A stretch of 64,000 bases of DNA from Rhodeus uyekii (GCA_037043235.1 JAWRVZ010000154.1:664001-728000), one strand, 5' to 3'. Shown: positions 1-12,780, numbered from the stretch's first letter. Notes: generated by a model not told the origin, from the sequence alone. Made by a program: numbers and translations.

Positions 1-260
1 TCGAAGCACTAGGGGAAATAGCCTTGCGTGAGTCACGTGAAGATCTATGCAACCAATGAGAAACGAACGCGTGTGAATGCGTCACTGCCGGCCGCAGCCG
101 GTGACGTCATGAGGAAGAGCATAAAGCGCGTCTGAAACCGGGGCGCGTCAGCCATGAATGCCTGAAGCGGGCCCGGAGGCGCCAGGAGCTGAGGCCAAGA
201 CACAGCGTCTCGTTCCCCTCAGGGAACCAGGGTTACATACGTAACCCGAGACGTTTTCCC
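1..260. repeat. End of an unnamed GC-rich interspersed repeat
   Basis: This block is much richer in G, C and CpG than the DNA after position 260. Near its right edge is an imperfect palindrome (gggttacatacgtaaccc, 230-247) flanked by oppositely oriented gtctcgttcccc/gagacgttttcccac-like arms. Such terminal arms suggest the edge of a mobile element cut by the window start. No coding frame is present. The family is not identified. Confidence 0.35.
102..109. promoter_or_regulatory. Full CRE octamer (TGACGTCA)
   Basis: A perfect cAMP-response-element octamer lies in the GC-rich repeat at the window start. ATF/CREB factors bind this sequence when it is unmethylated. There is no gene next to it, so function is only possible. 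Confidence 0.2.
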
Positions 261-1462
261 ACCTGGAAAAATCACTTTAGATCTCAGGGATGTGAGTTAA
301 CAAAGCATCATTTCGTGGCATGAGTAGCAGCAGTAAGACGGAAAAACAACGCCTTCAACAACATTCCCAACACATGTTTGTTCACAGCATTTCCTCAAAG
401 GCAAGCAATGCAAACATGGATTAGAGTTGTTGCTACACCTCTAACTTTGCACTAGTAACTGACTGCATAGCTACAAAATTAATCTTGCTGTTGGCAGATC
501 GCAGATTTGACATCAGAGACAGTGTTGGACTGATGTGTGCAGAAGTGAAATTACCTGCATTCACAAGAGGATGCAACCAGATGGATGCAAAGATGTGGAG
601 GAGACACGCCAGATAGCTTCAAGTGGAGAGGGTTATTGGATGTGAACGCACAACGTACACCATACTAAGCGGAACTGTGCCAGTGAGAATGGGACTCCCA
701 TGTCAAGGCAAGGACTTGGCATTCCTTGACAAGATTGTGACTGTATGATACATCTTGGCTAAAATGCGCCCGAGCATTGTTATGAAACCGTAAACTATGA
801 CATTAAACATGTTAGCTATGCACGGACAGCACATCCTGCATATCCAGCATATTCACGTTGGATATCACCTCTTACCATAATAAATGACAAAGTAGTTCAG
901 TTCTGAATCTCTGTCATAACTCATGTCATGTCTGTCATAACTCATAGGTAAATGTGTTCAGTTCATGGTAATTGATACAACATACAAAACAGGTAAAGTG
1001 TCAGTGTAACCTTAAAACCTCATAAAATATTAAACAGTAAAACAGTCCAAATACAACAGGTGTAGGAGCCAACAGAAGTGTCATCTTCAAGTGTCAAGAA
1101 ATCAAGAAGACAGATAAAAAGGCAATAAGTAAACAAGTTAAATGGAAAACTAAAAATGAAAACTAATTGGAAGAAAACATAAATGTTTAAATACAATTCT
1201 GTCCAGTAATTAAATTGGCTACTTGGCTGCAGGAACGGAGGATCAGACATGGTTTGAGTGGAGGTTCATTTAGGTGATGAGAGTGCTCAAACGCGGATAT
1301 ATGGAATAAAGGTATAACATGAATAAAAGTATCACAGTAAAAATATCTAGTCATTTACGTTCAATAAACAGGGCTCCCACTAAACATACAAATCTAGTCA
1401 AAATGTACAAACACACAAAAAAAGTTGAAAGATTTAGCTTAATAGTTTTAAAAGCTAGAATT
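260..1462. other. No gene seen
   Basis: A/T-rich sequence with only short, stop-interrupted frames (longest 76 codons on the minus strand). I see no domain, RNA gene or repeat boundary here. Confidence 0.55.
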
Positions 1463-1466
1463 ATAG

Positions 1467-1515
<49 letters not shown>
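1463..1515. repeat. (GATA)n-(GA)n compound microsatellite
   Basis: About five GATA units run directly into an uninterrupted GA tract. Scattered agatagata remnants follow to about 1550. Confidence 0.95.
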
Positions 1516-1521
<6 letters not shown>

Positions 1522-1549
1522 GATTGAGCTAGATAGATAAACAGATAGA

Positions 1550-2360
1550 CATACAAAAAGAAGTGAAAAGCAAACTGTAACGATTAATTGTCCTGTTGAT
1601 GAAAATTCAGAAGTTTAGAAGTTTAGAGTGGGGACAGGTGTGTGTTTGTTACATACCTCTGTGTGAACAATGGTTTTCTGGTCGTTAACACAGAAAATCT
1701 GCAGGTCCTGCACCCATTCATTTGTGAACTGCAGATGGGCCTCGAGAGATTTATAATTTCTAAATTGCTCAAATGTGAACGCACTGACACCACAAACAAG
1801 GTAACAAAACACATCTGGGAATGTTGTGTGCGGTAGCTCGGTAAGATCATCGGATCACTCTTTGTGTTCGTACGGTTGATTTCCACGACTTCGCTTCCTT
1901 GTTGAGCGTTTCTCTACATGACATTTTACCCATGATCTTCATTTTGATCCATTATTATTTTGTTTTTTACTTCTGTTTGTCACTGTGTACTAATATCTGA
2001 TAACTGATAAACTTGTCCTAAAACATTCCAAAGTTTCCAAAGTTCTTTACACCTGTGATCTCAAATAAACTAGTGCAAATGAATAAGTATGTGTTCAGTT
2101 TTTATATGAAATGGTAAATTCAGGATGATTAATGTGCACTCCTGACACAAATGAATGAATGACTCTCACTGTAACATAATTTTTATTGTAGAACATTGGT
2201 CAAATTTGAAACCGGATTCTTAAGTCTTTAAGTGAAAACCAAATGTGTTCATTTTGCAATCTATCTAGTTTCCCGTCAGCTGGTGAAATGTTAGTGTTGT
2301 GTGACATCGTTCTATGGAGGCGCTTTAGGGGCAGTTTGCAGAAGGCTAGACAGTGGGAAC
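1550..2360. other. No gene seen
   Basis: Overlapping short frames on both strands at 1615-1886 encode no recognisable domain. The rest is A/T-rich and featureless to the eye. Confidence 0.5.
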
Positions 2361-2364
2361 TCAA

Positions 2365-2543
2365 CTTAATAATGGCCTCAGTGCTTAAGAAAGCTGATCA
2401 AATCAGTGTGTGTGCTTGCAACTCCACAGTCATGGGTTCAATTCCCAGGGAAAGCAAGAACTGATTAGAATGTCAATGTGTTTCTTGAATGCAATGCAAG
2501 TCGCTTTTGGATAAAAGTGTCTGCCAAATGCATAAATGTAAAA
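2365..2543 (+). mobile_element. tRNA-derived SINE, degenerate
   Basis: A B-box-like stretch (ggttcaattcc, 2435-2445) is followed 50 bases later by a tail containing aagtcgcttttggataaaag and tctgccaaatgcataaatg. That tail is shared by many teleost SINEs, and a second copy lies at about 52.6 kb in this window. A weak A-box-like string (tggcctcagtgc, 2373-2384) sits at the right distance upstream. The head is too diverged to name the parent tRNA. Confidence 0.6.
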
Positions 2544-4300
2544 CATAACCTTCCAAATCCATCTGCATTCCTATGGATGGACGTTGAGCTTCTTGCTTGC
2601 GCGTTCAAAGGAATGAACTGATAACATTTGCTCTGCTCCGCTCGCGTCCTACGTGCAGATTGTCAACGTGTAATGTACTTGTTTATTACCAGAACGCAAA
2701 ATCCAAAATCTGACATTTTAACAATTAACAATCTATAATGGATTTTTAATTAACAATCTATTATGTATTGTTAATTAAGCACTGCTGTAAAGTCATTATA
2801 AAATGCACAGTCAACTTCAGCATTTGTCGTCTCAGGAGCAAATCCACACAAGGCAAGTGTTTCTAGCAATCTTCCATATTCCAAATCTGGTAAGTTTACA
2901 CTCAAATCAAGGTTAACTACATCATCATTTACTCATTTGTGTCCACTCAAGCCTGCTGTTTTTGAGAGACCAATGGCAGCAGCTGGCGTATCCATTGCTT
3001 TTAATCACACCGGACCGCAAATGCGGCTAAAACGGTCCCCATCTGCTCGAGTTTTGATTCCGTTCATCCCAACAATGTTTTTTGTTTCTGACCACATCTC
3101 TTCCATTGAGCAAAAAGGTATTTAAGCACTGAAAAACAAGCTACGTTTTTGTGTGTGTGTGTATTTATACCATTCACTGGCAGAGATCAAGGGCCTTTTT
3201 GCCAGCAGGTTTCTTTGTGTATTTCCTCTCTGCTGTTATTTATATTCTCATAGTGCAAAGAAGGAACCTTTTACACTGACTCAAATAGAGAATATGCCTT
3301 CCAGCTATTTCTGCGTTTCCAACCCTTCCTCTCTGCACATGAATGCCAGTCCCTTGTGTAATTGTTACTCTACTGTATTTTTCAAACAGGATTTCATGTG
3401 TTTGTATTGATGCCGTTGCGTTCTGCCATACCGGCTGATGTTAACGCGAAGGATTCGTCTGCTTTCCCTTGCGACGGCTCAGTTTGTGCATTGTAATATA
3501 TCTACTCTTTTCACATTCAAACATCTCTCCACAGCTGTCATGTCGTGATGTTTGGCACAACTTCTGTTTTTACACGACATTTTATGGCTCTGTCATGGAA
3601 CTGGATCGATAAAAGGCCCAGTCATAATTTAATTGCAAAAGGATGCAGGGAGAAGGAGAGTCCTTGATGGTAAAGTGAAGAGTAAAACAATACTTTTATG
3701 ATTCAAGAAACCTTGCTCCAAGAAACGATGCCATACAGAGAGCCATCAGGAACGGAGTGCGTCCTGCGAAGATTGTTTTTCACAATCTTGCGACGGATAA
3801 TACTGCGAGGTTGTTATGAGCCTTTTAAAATGATGTCACTCTGTGGAATTTCTTATTTAACAAGCAATTCATCTAGGCACCCGCCTGGCCATTTTTCCTG
3901 CATGCCAAAACGCCCTCCTTTGCCTTCTTCAATTTGCTTTCTGGTGTTGTCAAAACGATGGCGGTATTATTCGTTCATTATGGAGACATTGGCTGTGGCT
4001 TGGATTTGCTCACTGATGGATTGCTTGGGCTATTACCTTGAGGCTTTTATACACACTAGGTTATTACTTGTTAAAGGGGAGTTAATTGCAGTCGTCTGAT
4101 GCTTGCTTAAATCTACACTGCATATCTTTTCTAAATACCTTACTGTATTATTGCTGTATTTCAAACAGTGAACAATTATTTCATTTTTGTATGAACGGGA
4201 AAATTCTTCGCAAAAAATTCAGCCTGGTTCACAACAGTGTGTACACGCGTAAATTTGCTCCTAAATTCGTTCTAATGTTCAAGTGCCCCTATTATGCTAT
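2544..4300. other. No gene recognised
   Basis: The longest open frame is 133 codons (3698-4099, +). It resembles no family I know, has a mixed cysteine- and leucine-rich composition and lacks an obvious start context, so I do not call it a gene. The stretch includes a short TTAATTAACAATCTA direct repetition near 2700-2770. Confidence 0.5.
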
Positions 4301-5400
4301 TACCGTATTTTTCGCCGCATAAGACGCATTTTTTCTTCCCCAAAACCGGGGGGAAAAAGTTTGTGCGTCCTATCCGACGAAAATAAAGAATCCGCGGAGC
4401 GCGGCCACGGCCGTAGCCGTGGTGATGACGTTCGGCGCTCACGCTTCACCCTCTGTGAGTCACGCCTCTTTCTCTTGGTTTAGTTTCACTTCTCTCAGTT
4501 GCACTTGTGAGCCTCGCGTACTCTGCTTCTGTGATGACTCGCGTCTCGCCAGGTGTTGTACCGAAATCTGACTCCCCGGACAAATCTCACTCCCCTACGC
4601 GCGCGCATTAATACGCGCTGCATCGAGGTGAACGCACTTCCTTGAGCATATTCGCCTACAAACCGACTTGTACGCTTACATAAATAAGTAGAAAATGAAA
4701 TTATATTTTACTAGGGGGAGTCAAATTTTCACAGCAGAAAAATACACCTGTGAAAGTCTCACTCCCGTCCCTAACTCTGGTTTAAAAGCTCACAGACTGA
4801 ACATATTTATTTTATTATCTCATTATGGTATGGACATTCTTTGCTCAAAAGCATTTGGTTGAAACAATTATAGTATGGGTTTATCAGGGGGGAGTCAGTT
4901 TTTCACAGCAAAAAAAATAACTTTTTTTTTTAAAAAACATATTTATCTTATTGTCTCATCATATGGTGAGTCTGTGAGCATTTAAACCGGAGTTAGTGAG
5001 GGGAGTGAGATTTTCACAGGTGTATTTTTCTGCTGCAGAAATATCTGGATGTTAGTGAGGGGAGTGAGATTTGTCCGGGGAGTCAGATTTCAGTACAACA
5101 CCCCACTTCCCGGTTTACACACAAATTATTGGGGTTCGAATAAAAACATTACAGCCTTATTTTTGTTACTTTCACTGTTTACTGACTTTACTGACTGTTA
5201 ATAAGAGTAAAGATAGTTCTTAATATGTTACATGGTCGGCATAAAATTGTTTAATGTTTTTTGTGCTGTTTACATTATACAGTTGATATAAAATATTTTA
5301 CTACAGTATTTGGTTCAGAATCTTTTTTTCTAGATTTTCCTCCTTTAAAATTGGGTGCGTCTTATGTTCCGGAGCGTCTTATATGGCAAAAAATGCGGTA
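4301..5400. mobile_element. DNA transposon with 'accgtattttt...' inverted ends, hosting a nested element
   Basis: The left end reads taccgtatttttcgccgcat and aagacgcatttt. The right end is its inverted counterpart (gcgtcttatatggcaaaaaa then tgcggta). The two ends match over more than 25 positions with scattered mismatches. The interior is CpG-rich at 4380-4550 and encodes no transposase, so the element is non-autonomous. A related copy lies at 30468-30696. A second inverted-repeat element has inserted into its middle (4552-5102). Confidence 0.7.
4552..5102. mobile_element. Nested foldback/MITE element with ~45-bp TIRs
   Basis: The left arm begins ggtgttgtaccgaaatctga and continues ctccccggacaaatctcact. 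The right arm is the reverse complement, ending tcagatttcagtacaacacc, with one mismatch in the outer 19 bases. A second, inner inverted repeat (cacagcagaaaaatacacct near 4731, its complement near 5020) means most of the 551 bases could fold on itself. A possible 3-bp target duplication, cca, lies at 4549-4551 and 5103-5105. No coding capacity. Confidence 0.75.
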
Positions 5401-6488
5401 GTTTTGGAGGTCTCCTATAATAGACATGCATTCAAGGTCAAAAACCACTTTAGTTTTCTCATACATTGCACACCATCTTTTGTGATTGGTCTTTGGAAAT
5501 TAAGCGTTCTCACTAGGGAACTAGGGCGTCGTTTTTTCCATATCGAGTCATATGATAATTCGAAGCATGAAAAGTGGGTTTTGCGTTGCAGAAAACAGCA
5601 TGTCAGGAATCAACAGGATTCCAAATGCATGTCTTTTAATAAGAATAGGTGTACAGGCGGGGAAGTCAGGGCAGGCAGAGAACAATCACAAGTGAAATAC
5701 CAGGCGAAGATCCGGGCAGGCAGAAAGGATCGGCAACGGTAAATAACAGGGTGGGTAACGGGAGAATCACACAGGTTTACAATGCTCGGAAATGTTAGCT
5801 ACAGCAAAACAAGACTTTTGCGGTGCGAGTGTGAATGATAGAGTCTTTCATAGTCCGAGTGATGGTTAACAGCTGGTGCGATAATCAATCCAATGTACGG
5901 GCTTGTGAGAAATGTAGTTTGTGTGTCAGTATAAGTGTGATAACTCACTCCGGTGGGCAGAGAGGGGAGGCGTGGAGCTCGTCGTCATAACAGCTACAAC
6001 TACAGTATTTTGAGGGCATATCAAAGTAAACGTCATTCACGGGCAGCCAATGAAAAGCACTGGCTGATATTAAGCAAATTTCTTACATTGTTACATAGGT
6101 ATGTAATTACTGGAACTGCAGAACTTCTTTCTTTTAGGAGACAATAACTTTTTTTTTTGTGCACTTCTTTAAAACTTTGCAGATGTTTTACATTCACAAA
6201 CAGCTATGTTACACACTGCATGAAAAGCGATATTCTAAAAACCATAACGGGGGCACACTAACAAATGTGGAGAATTCTAATTAAGTGTAAATAAATGGTC
6301 GCGTAGTATGGAAGCTTTTTTTCTCACAAAGCCAAAATAAAATAAGCCACAATCACATGTTTGACGTGTGAATTTGTCACTTTATTGTATGATTTTAAAA
6401 CACATGGGATGTGCTTATGTGCTTGTGTTTTTGTCTCCTAATATTTGATACCAACAATAATGATAATAATACTAAGAAATGTAATAAT

Positions 6489-6491
<3 letters not shown>
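5401..6491. other. No gene recognised
   Basis: A 119-codon frame at 5383-5742 (+) starts inside the transposon end and has no recognisable domain. The remainder is A/T-rich. Confidence 0.5.

Positions 6492-6562
<71 letters not shown>
6492..6562. repeat. (TA)n-(GA)n microsatellite
   Basis: About 17 TA units are followed directly by about 18 GA units. The GA tract abuts the left end of the next transposon. The same TA-then-GA arrangement recurs at 10260-10324. Confidence 0.95.
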
Positions 6563-6563
<1 letters not shown>

Positions 6564-7192
6564 AGTTCGCTTATCTCGACTCACGGTTAACTTCTTTTTG
6601 AAGTGGAACAGCCAAACTCCCTATTTGTCTTAGAATTTTCGATTCTTTAATGTCGATTTCTTAATGTCGCCGAATACTAATATCTTGAGCAAATATCTCG
6701 GACAAAGTCGTCACTTCACATGGTTATCTCGTGAGTCATGAGCGTACCTAGTACTGCGTATACACTGAGTTCACGTTGCACGTGGATCACACGTGAATCT
6801 CCAGTGGTGCCGCGCAGCCGCAGAAGAACTCGCGGAGGTGGCGGGTGTCTAAGACTCGCGGAAGTCTAAAGCCTTCTAGGCGCTATCTTGGAAGAGGAGG
6901 CGCAGGAGTTGAGCCGAGTCGAGCTATGTTATGAGCGAATGTGTTTACACGTGTGTTGTGACTGTGTGTACACTGTGAGCGATCATTGTGTTTGCAATGT
7001 TGGAGAATATAATTAAAGGTTTGTATGGAGAATGGAAGGTGTTTTTATTGTATACTGGTAAATCATGTACATTTTTATAGCATGCCGATCGCTTCATCAA
7101 ATAAATCGCCATATTGGGTGTAGGTTATCTCGCTAAACGGTTATCTCGGCGCCTTTTTGCAACCCCCGAGGCCGTCGACATAACCAAACTCC
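6562..7192. mobile_element. pogo/Tigger-like non-autonomous DNA element
   Basis: The left end ggagttcgcttatctcgac and the right end gtcgacataaccaaactcc are inverted repeats matching at about 15 of 19 positions. Internal copies of ttatctcg occur near both ends. The ~630-bp interior has no transposase frame. End style and size fit a Tc1/mariner-pogo-type MITE. The family is inferred from the ends only. Confidence 0.6.
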
Positions 7193-7201
7193 ATTTTACA
7201 T

Positions 7202-7522
7202 TGTAACGCAGTCTTTGTTCAGGGAGGAAGGAGGCAGGAACCGACAGACGTTTAAACACACTTTAATATCAAATAAAACATAAACTCAAAATAAACATAA
7301 TGGCGGCAGTTCCTCACGGACAACTGGAGTCCCACACAAACATAACATAAGTCCAAGGCCTGGTCCTATCTCGTCTTTTACTGTCGTCGCTCCTCCTTTT
7401 ATTTCTCTGCTCCTCCGTGAGACGAGAGACACCGGTGGCTTCGCAGGTGACGCTAATTCCCAATCACGCCACCGGCTCTCGCGACGCTCCCACGGTCCCT
7501 CGACCCCGCCTTGCTCGCCACA
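7202..7522 (-). mobile_element. Solo LTR of a gypsy-type retrotransposon
   Basis: The 321-bp segment starts TGTAACGC and ends CTCGCCACA. Read on the minus strand it therefore runs TGTGGCGAG...GCGTTACA, with the TG...CA ends typical of LTRs. It carries a TATA-like aaataaaagg (7395-7404) and an ATTAAA poly(A) signal (7262-7267) in the proper order on that strand. Flanks tacat (7197-7201) and tatat (7523-7527) look like a 5-bp target duplication with one change. There is no internal region, so it is a solo LTR. The TGTGGCGAG terminus also begins the LTRs of the complete element at 46.1-51.1 kb, which may indicate a related lineage. Confidence 0.7.
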
Positions 7523-7952
7523 TATATACATGCATAGATATATTAATTATTTCATTTCTTAGTATTATTATCATCTATATACATACAGTATATAATATAG
7601 ATAGAGATAGACATAACATGTATATAATACAGAGTAACCAATGACTACACTCTTTCCTGACCTTTGTGCTGCCATATGTAAGTTTACCTTGACAACATCA
7701 TCTCTCACATAAAACTCATCTTGTTTGCTCTTCAACAGCAATAAGATTTCTCCAAGAGAATCTGCCAGGGCAGTTCGTAATTTAAGTCCTATTTACAGCA
7801 CATTAGCTCAGATGTGACAAATAAAGCGGTTGCCAAATTTGATATGACCTCTCAATTAAACCTCAACAATTATGTGTTAATGGAGAAAAATAGCATATAA
7901 ATTATATTCATGAAGACTCAAGCTGTTGCTTTTGCGGTTAAATTATGCTTTT
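7523..7952. other. No gene seen
   Basis: Starts with a short run of ATA-rich imperfect simple repeat (about 7523-7630), then unique A/T-rich sequence. Confidence 0.5.
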
Positions 7953-8845
<893 letters not shown>

Positions 8846-10158
8846 CAGTGGTACCTTGAGATACGAGTTTAATTCGTTCCAGAGCCGAGCTTAAGTCAAT
8901 CAGCTCGTATCTCAAACAAATTTCTCCCATTTAAAATAACTGAATTTGATTTAATCCGTTCCAGACATATGAAAAATCCCCAAACCATTGTAAATTATGA
9001 ATAAAGATATGTTTTTAAATAACAAATAAACATGTATAATTAACAAATACATAACAAAATATGAAATAAAGAAATAAAAGAGTTATTTAGCATAATAGTC
9101 TTACTTTGGAGACGGCTAACGAAAGTGAACGGCGAGGAGGAGGGAGGATGCTTTCACGTCCGCACTCGCAGCTTCGCCATGCCTCACCACTGAATGGATG
9201 CCAGTTCTCTTCTTAAAATTATCAAACCAGCCATGCCTTGCCTTAAACGCTTCTTCTGATGCCTATTTAGAAGTTGATGCTTCTTTCTTCACTAAGTCAG
9301 CATAAACACTCCGTGCCTTTTCGCATATTACCGTCTCCGTCACTGCATCTCCTGCCAACACGAGCAGAAGCTTCTCCATTACCTCGTGGATATTTGTCCT
9401 TAACCCTTTCACACTGACCCCCCCAGCGTGAGTTTTTTTAGGCGACCGTTATTTTAGAATGTTTACCTTATTGTTCCCATGGCGACGTGTCATGCTTGTT
9501 ACGTTGACACCGCAGCCTCAAAAGCGCTGAATGACATGTGTATCGCATTTATTTAGTGTATGTCTTATTTATATCAACTACCTGATATTTCGATTCTCAA
9601 ATATGTGGAAGTGAATGTGTTTTGTTGTTTAAAATCTTTTATAATGATCACGTTAGCTGATTTATGATGCGCGACGGACGCCGCCATGTTTGTTAGCGCC
9701 GCAGTCCGGAGAATATGATCAGTCTGATTTATAACGCAAATTCAGTCGCTTCTCCTGAAAAACATGGCAGTAAGTGACCAGTGAAGTGAGAGAATACAGT
9801 GAACTTTATAGTTACCTATGCAATGTGTATCTGATTTATCTGATTAATTTATGATTGTATGATTGCCATTTCTGCTTTTATGGACGTAAGTGTGTATTTT
9901 TGAAACTATAGATGTATTGTTTTGCGAGTACTTATGAGTATTTAAATGTCTGAAACCGAAAATAAACCGTATGTGGTTGAAAACACTGAGTAGTTGTGAT
10001 ATATGACAAGCTCTGAGTGAGTCCATCTCTGGATCGCTCCGGAAACACGGCTGTATTTCGGATTTGGGCTCGTATCTTGAACGAAAATATGGCCCGAGCT
10101 CCGGCTCGTATCTCAAAAAACTTGTATGTCAGGCTGCTCGTATCTCGAGGTTCCACTG
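8846..10158 (-). mobile_element. TA-flanked DNA transposon carrying a pogo/Tigger transposase remnant
   Basis: The left end is cagtggtaccttgagatacg and the right end, read inverted, is cagtggaacctcgagatacg. Both are bounded by TA (8844-8845 and 10159-10160), as expected for Tc1/mariner-type insertion. Sub-terminal copies of the motif gctcgtatctca occur near both ends. Inside, on the minus strand, is a broken transposase fragment (9116-9400). From about 9401 the sequence changes character and may include another insertion. At 1.3 kb it is an internally deleted relic. Confidence 0.8.
9116..9400 (-). pseudogene. Tigger/pogo-type transposase fragment (CENP-B-like DNA-binding region)
   Basis: Read on the minus strand this is a 94-codon frame with one internal stop (TAG at 9263-9265, codon 46) and a terminal stop at 9116-9118. 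The first half contains LLLVLAGDAVTETVICEKAR and VYADLVKK, the pattern of the second helix-turn-helix of pogo/Tigger and jerky-type proteins. The second half contains ARHGWFDNFKKRTGIHSVV followed by RHGEAASADVK, the GW-F-KR-GI-SV-RHGEAAS signature after that domain. Full transposases of this kind are about 450-600 residues, and neither the N-terminus nor the catalytic DDE core is visible. Its position inside a TIR element with TA flanks makes it the likely decayed transposase of that element. The assignment rests on motif memory, without alignment. Confidence 0.75.
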
Positions 10159-10258
10159 TATAACTTAAATGTTAATTTGAATATTGCAACAGGGCTTTAT
10201 CTAATTGTGTTTCTCTTACATTATAATCCTCAAATCCTTATATTTAAGTGTACTTTTA

Positions 10259-10259
<1 letters not shown>

Positions 10260-10324
<65 letters not shown>
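10260..10324. repeat. (TA)n-(GA)n microsatellite
   Basis: About 20 TA units followed by 13 GA units, the same two-part structure as at 6492-6562. Confidence 0.95.
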
Positions 10325-10329
<5 letters not shown>

Positions 10330-11432
10330 TTTTGTTTTTATTACTTTTTATGCATAAGACATGACTGAATTTCTTTATTTTTTGTGAGAAAGAACTGGTT
10401 CAAACCCCAAACTAAAATAGTAAAAAATTGGCATTTAAATCCACTTTATAAAGAGGCACGTGTAAGTTTGCTAGTGCACAATCTTTTTGAGCAATACCCT
10501 ACAATTACTGCATTTATTTCGTTTTTTGAAAACAAAATACGGTATAATCTAAAGCTATTGAGATTCGCACCATTAAAAACCGAGAGTTTGATTTGTATTC
10601 AACTTTGCCATTTTGAAAAGACACTTTTGAATTTGCAAGAGGGGAAACATTAGTATTTTTCTTTCCATGTTTCCATTCACCAGCCTTTGAAATGCACACT
10701 GTGTTTGTATTCGTGGTTATTTATTCCATAATCAGGCAGTAGTAAACAGTGACATGCAACCATTAGGTAGTTTAAAATATGCCTGGAAGCTTTTCTAGTC
10801 CATTATGTGTTTTTTCTTAGAAGAAAACGACTGGCTTTACGCCTCCCTACTCAAAACTTAAGTAGGAAAAAGCTCTCCTTCATCGTCGAGATCCTTTGCA
10901 GTGACAAGATTCAAAGAGACATGTTTGTTGCCTTTTCATTTATCTGCTGTGTGCACTACTGTGCAGGTTCATAACACTAATTAAGATGCAACTTAGAATG
11001 TCATCGGCCCAGCAGGAGAGAACCTTTACCGATAATGCAGAGTCTTCTATGCCAGATCTGTATATATAAGTGCTGTTTTAAAGGGATTATTCAGCCTGAA
11101 GTTAACCTTAGCTGTTTGCTTTGGAAAATCTTGTGGCTCGTTTCCACCGAGTGCTTCGGTACAGTATGATTCTGGATGGTAAACACTAAACCGGTTTGCG
11201 TTTCCAATGCCAACAGTACCCTTTCATGATTGGCATGGTGTATGCCTGAAAATAGCAATCGACATCACATGATCAACATAATTCTCACGTGAAGAAAGCG
11301 CCACAAGCTGTCACTTCCAAACGAACTCTAGTTTTTCCTAGACATAACTTCAGGCTGACAGCAGAAGTTCTGGACTCCATAGTAGCTTCCATTGGACAAA
11401 GACCACCCAAGAGTGTAAAGCAGCCAATCATA
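10325..11432. other. No gene recognised
   Basis: An 89-codon frame (10384-10653, +) shows no domain. Around 11139-11220 a sequence with paired 'cgtttcca' motifs and 'cggtaca'/'acagtacc' arms resembles the edges of a short palindromic MITE, but the arms are too diverged to bound it. Confidence 0.4.
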
Positions 11433-12183
11433 GTTCATTCTCTCAGCGTCGCAGGTTTGGTTGCATCATTCACCACAGTGCATTATTTTATAAGTTGTTG
11501 TTCATTCCGTTAATCATCACAACGACTGTTACATGTGAATATGATGAAACTTTATTAACAGAGCATGTGTTACCAACACGACACATTGCATACTAATGAG
11601 GCTCACGTGTGTTCTCAGTCAGGGGGTAATGTCGTTCTTAAAGGGCCATACACTTTTAGAGAACAGCATTTGACACAATGATCTACATAAGTGATTTACA
11701 GCGGTTTTACCTCGTGTTGTTGCATTAATTGTGATCGCTATTCTTCAAGTTGTAATATCGTTACAAATGTTGAAGGAACTAGTTAATCTGATGTGTTCAA
11801 TAAGTGTTAAGTTAACGGTCTTGTCACTTTAAGAGGGCGGGGTTTCAGGGGGGCTCCCCTCTCCTCTCGTCTCCATCACTGCAGCAGTAACAAAAAAAAG
11901 TGCGAAGTGCGACAAAAGAAAGTGCGCGTTACAGTAAATTGTCAAGTATTTTTAGAATTTAATTGTCAATTATTAATTAGTATTTTAGATCTTAATGGTT
12001 ATAATTTTAAATGTAATTAATAGGTTAAAACCTAAAAAAATATTTTAAATGGGCATTTATGGTCGTGTAGAATGAATCAAGTGATTTTTAGTGCATTCTT
12101 ATGGGGAAAATTGTTTTGGTGTACGAGCATATTGGGTTACGAGCTTTTGGAACAAATTAAACTCGTAAACCGAGGGATTACTG
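11433..12183. mobile_element. 5'-truncated member of the 'cagtaatacctcggtttacgag' DNA-element family
   Basis: The right end reads actcgtaaaccgagggatta then ctg, with TA following (12184-12185). The last ~370 bases closely follow the copies at 16146-17062 and 41342-42094, including gcatttatggtcgtgt and ttcttatggggaaaattgtt. The left terminus is missing: similarity begins at gttcattctctcag (11433). About 200 bases between roughly 11490 and 11688 are absent from the other copies, so this copy probably has its own insertion. Confidence 0.7.
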
Positions 12184-12185
12184 TA

Positions 12186-12740
12186 TATGGATCAGACGTT
12201 CAGCCAGTGGTCAATGGGCTGAGTCTAAACAAACTCTAGTGCAATTCGACTGAAATATAAACAACTAAACAAACCAAAAACAGGACATGGGGTCACAAGA
12301 TGTGACCCTAAAAAGGATAGAAACTCAAGCATTTCTGGCTGTTCTCGTCATCGATCACAGTCGTCCAGAACTGAATCTCTTTGCAGCAGATCTTCGGTTG
12401 AGTGCAATGGAGGAATTCCTGCCACTGTTTTAACTCCTTTAAACATTTTATTAGCTCTTCACGAGTTCTCAGCTGGTCAAAATACCATAATATGTTTCTT
12501 TGGAGAGAAAACCGAACTACGAAGCTTGAGGGGATCATTCAAGTTCAACGTAAGCTCAATTGACCATATCTGTGCATGATTTTTCTGGTCAGCATTTTTT
12601 TCACAATAAAATCATGTCAGCATGCAACATTGTATTCATAATGTGCTTATATTATTAAATATAAGTATTTTAATATTCAAAACTGGACCCATTCACTTAC
12701 ATTGTAATTGCCTCACTGCAACATATATAATATATAATAT

Positions 12741-12780
<40 letters not shown>

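Noticed and set aside
3698..4099. 133-codon plus-strand frame as a gene
   Set aside because: No recognisable domain, and length alone is within what chance gives in 64 kb.
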